From NCBI GenBank assembly GCA_020252385.1, contig JADCDC010000248.1, positions 1-6,805 on the forward strand: DNA of 6,805 nucleotides. The letters are read 5' to 3'. Source of the DNA: Aestuariivirga sp. (lineage in GTDB: Bacteria; Pseudomonadota; Alphaproteobacteria; Rhizobiales; Aestuariivirgaceae). The notes beneath the pieces are model-generated. The model had not been told where the DNA came from. It worked only from the letters and a program-made list of their open reading frames with translations, and ran no database searches. Below, in pieces: positions 5,672-6,805 of this stretch. Positions within the stretch are counted from its first letter, which is position 1. Each line of letters begins with the position of its first letter. Position numbers and translations under genes: made by a program.

Positions 5672-6475
5672 CGCGAAGCGGGCGATGACCGGCACGTGGT
5701 CGGAAGGCTGTTCCCAGCCGCGCGCCTCCTTCAGCACCTCGATCGCCTGGCACTTGGGCGCCAGCCCCGGCGTTGACCAGATATGGTCCAGACGGCGGCC
5801 GCGGTCGCTCTGCTCCCAGTCGCGCGCGCGGTAGCTCCACCAGGTGTAGAGCTTCCTGTCCGGCGGCACGTGCTGGCGCATCAGGTCCACCCACTTGCCC
5901 GTCTTCTGGATCTTCAGCAGGCCCTGCGTTTCAATGGGCGTGTGGCTGACGACCTTGAGCAGATCCTTGTGCGACCAGACATCATGCTCGAGCGGCGCGA
6001 TGTTGAGATCGCCGACCACGATGCCCTCGTGGCCCTTGGGCACGCAATCCTTTCCGAACCACTCGTCGAGTTCCCTGATGAACTGGAGCTTGTGGGCGAA
6101 CTTCTCGTTGATCGTGGGGTCCGGCTCATCGCCGCCCGCCGGGACATAGAGATTGTGGATGGTGACGGGCTTCTGCTTCGCGGCGAGCGTCACCGAGATG
6201 TGGCGGCAGTCGTCCTTGCCGCAGAAGGGCTTCACCGACTGCGCCAGGAAGGGCCGGCGCGACAGGATGGCAACGCCGTGATAGCCCTTCTGCCCGAATT
6301 CCGCGATGTGCTCATAGCCCAGCGCACGCAAGGGCGCTGCCGGGAACTGGCCCTGCGGGCACTTGGTCTCCTGCAGGCACAGCACATCAGGCTGCCAGTG
6401 TTCGAGAAGCTTGGTGACCAGCCCGATTCTGAGGCGGACCGAATTGATGTTCCAGGTAACGACCGACAGGCTCAT
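5666..6475 (-). CDS. xthA: exodeoxyribonuclease III (AP endonuclease)
   Basis: DNA-repair enzyme of the exonuclease III/endonuclease-exonuclease-phosphatase superfamily. It cleaves 5' to abasic sites and removes 3'-blocking groups or nucleotides in base-excision repair, using a divalent metal. The 269 residues match the usual length. All catalytic elements are present: WNINSVR (8-14), metal-binding Glu36 in LQETK, KGYHGVAILSR (63-73), Tyr110 in NLYVPAG, Asp156 and Asn158 in GDLNIAP, YTWWSYR (210-216), Asp230-His231 in RRLDHI, and the catalytic pair Asp259-His260 in SDHVPV. ATG 6473-6475 is chosen because it begins directly at the first beta-strand, as in E. coli XthA. It lies 44 bp downstream of lolA on the same strand, so it may be its operon partner. 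The stop TAG (5666-5668) overlaps the convergent CNB gene, leaving no intergenic space for a terminator. Confidence 0.97.
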   Translation of the reverse strand: MSLSVVTWNINSVRLRIGLVTKLLEHWQPDVLCLQETKCPQGQFPAAPLRALGYEHIAEFGQKGYHGVAILSRRPFLAQSVKPFCGKDDCRHISVTLAAKQKPVTIHNLYVPAGGDEPDPTINEKFAHKLQFIRELDEWFGKDCVPKGHEGIVVGDLNIAPLEHDVWSHKDLLKVVSHTPIETQGLLKIQKTGKWVDLMRQHVPPDRKLYTWWSYRARDWEQSDRGRRLDHIWSTPGLAPKCQAIEVLKEARGWEQPSDHVPVIARFAS

Positions 6476-6496
6476 GGGGCGAGGATTAGCCCCTCC
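6476..6496 (-). promoter_or_regulatory. Shine-Dalgarno region of xthA within a possible stem
   Basis: The minus strand reads GGAGG (complement of 6492-6496), 16 nt before the xthA ATG, which is unusually far. The adjacent GGGGC (complement of 6489-6493) can pair with GCCCC (complement of 6476-6480) directly before the ATG, loop 8 nt. Folding could either mask the ribosome-binding site or shorten its effective distance. The pairing is visible; its function is not established. Confidence 0.4.
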
Positions 6497-6501
6497 GCCT
6501 C

Positions 6502-6520
6502 AAGCCTGGCAAGCAGGCTT
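6502..6520 (-). other. perfect small stem-loop at the lolA-xthA junction
   Basis: AAGCCTG (6502-6508) and CAGGCTT (6514-6520) form a 7-bp perfect stem with a 5-nt loop, touching the lolA stop codon (6520-6522). On the transcribed minus strand no U-run follows (the next bases are GAGGCGGAGG), so it is not a canonical intrinsic terminator. It could set the lolA/xthA transcript ratio by processing, stability or weak attenuation. Confidence 0.4.
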
Positions 6521-6805
6521 CAGCGGTTGTCCTTGGTCTTGCGGTCGATCTTGACCGTGAAGAGTTTCGGATCCGCCTCGACGCCGGCCACCACGTTCTC
6601 GAGGGTCACGGTGGTGCGGCGGTCCTTGCCGTCGATCACCACCCACTGCTGCAGCGCATTGCGGGTCTTGTCGAAGACGAGGGTGAGCTTGCCCGAGCCC
6701 AGCGTGTTCTTCTTGTCTTCCAGGGTGACGGTGAGGATGCCGTCCTGCTCCTGGAAATCCAGCACCTCGGTTTCGCTCAGGATGTCGATCTTGTTGGCGA
6801 GCACC
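6520..6805 (-). CDS. lolA: outer-membrane lipoprotein carrier LolA family, C-terminal part (cut by window edge)
   Basis: Periplasmic chaperone that takes lipoproteins from the inner-membrane LolCDE complex to the outer membrane. Only the last 94 residues are visible. They show the alternating beta-strands of the LolA half-barrel: a strand reading GILTVTLEDKK, a second, GKLTLVFD, then the family-typical LQQWVVIDGKDRRTTVTLENV, and a polar C-terminus KTKDNR. The leftmost visible codon at 6802-6804 is GTG read as an internal valine, not a start. The signal peptide and N-terminal half lie beyond 6805. In related alphaproteobacteria lolA commonly sits beside xthA, which agrees with xthA following here on the same strand after 44 bp. 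Identification is from the QWVVxDGxxRxTxVxLxxV pattern and context. Confidence 0.82.
   Translation of the reverse strand, partial: VLANKIDILSETEVLDFQEQDGILTVTLEDKKNTLGSGKLTLVFDKTRNALQQWVVIDGKDRRTTVTLENVVAGVEADPKLFTVKIDRKTKDNR

Noticed and set aside
5131..5688. A 185-residue plus-strand open frame overlapping the CNB gene.
   Set aside because: It is out of frame with the clear CNB-fold protein, rich in Arg/Gly/Pro, and has no recognisable domain.

Overview
This high-GC window carries eight genes with closely packed ends. It looks like ordinary chromosomal core sequence from an alphaproteobacterium, most likely of the Hyphomicrobiales (Rhizobiales). The evidence is the protein families and their order (a CenR-type response regulator beside a small cyclic-nucleotide-binding protein and xthA, and leuS followed directly by lptE), plus a palindromic intergenic repeat of a style common in that order. 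I assign the taxon from protein resemblance and gene order as I remember them, not from a search.

Layout from left to right. Positions 1-352 (minus) hold the N-terminal part of the LPS-assembly lipoprotein LptE, whose start overlaps the stop of leuS by one base. Positions 352-2925 (minus) hold a complete leucyl-tRNA synthetase that begins with TTG. A 109-bp divergent region separates it from yggS/PLPBP (3035-3694, plus), a PLP-homeostasis protein. An approximately 80-bp palindromic element with terminal 8-bp direct repeats (3691-3772) lies between yggS and a convergent YkuD-type L,D-transpeptidase-like gene (3765-4301, minus). A 106-bp divergent promoter region leads to a CenR-like OmpR/PhoB-family regulator (4408-5094, plus). 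After a 109-bp spacer comes a single-domain cyclic-nucleotide-binding-fold protein (5204-5671, plus). Its stop overlaps the stop of the convergent exodeoxyribonuclease III gene xthA (5666-6475, minus). Upstream of xthA on the same strand is the C-terminal part of a LolA-type lipoprotein carrier (6520 to the right edge, minus).

Functionally, several genes serve the cell envelope: LptE (LPS export), the L,D-transpeptidase-like protein (possibly peptidoglycan), LolA (lipoprotein trafficking) and the CenR-like regulator, whose family is known for envelope control. They are interspersed with housekeeping genes for translation (leuS), cofactor handling (yggS) and DNA repair (xthA).

I found no mobile element with a transposase, no CRISPR array, no tRNA or rRNA, no toxin or defence genes, and nothing that amounts to an undescribed system. 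The most notable points are the palindromic element that supplies both flanking stop codons, and a cyclic-nucleotide-binding fold that lacks its usual phosphate-binding arginine beside the cenR-like gene.
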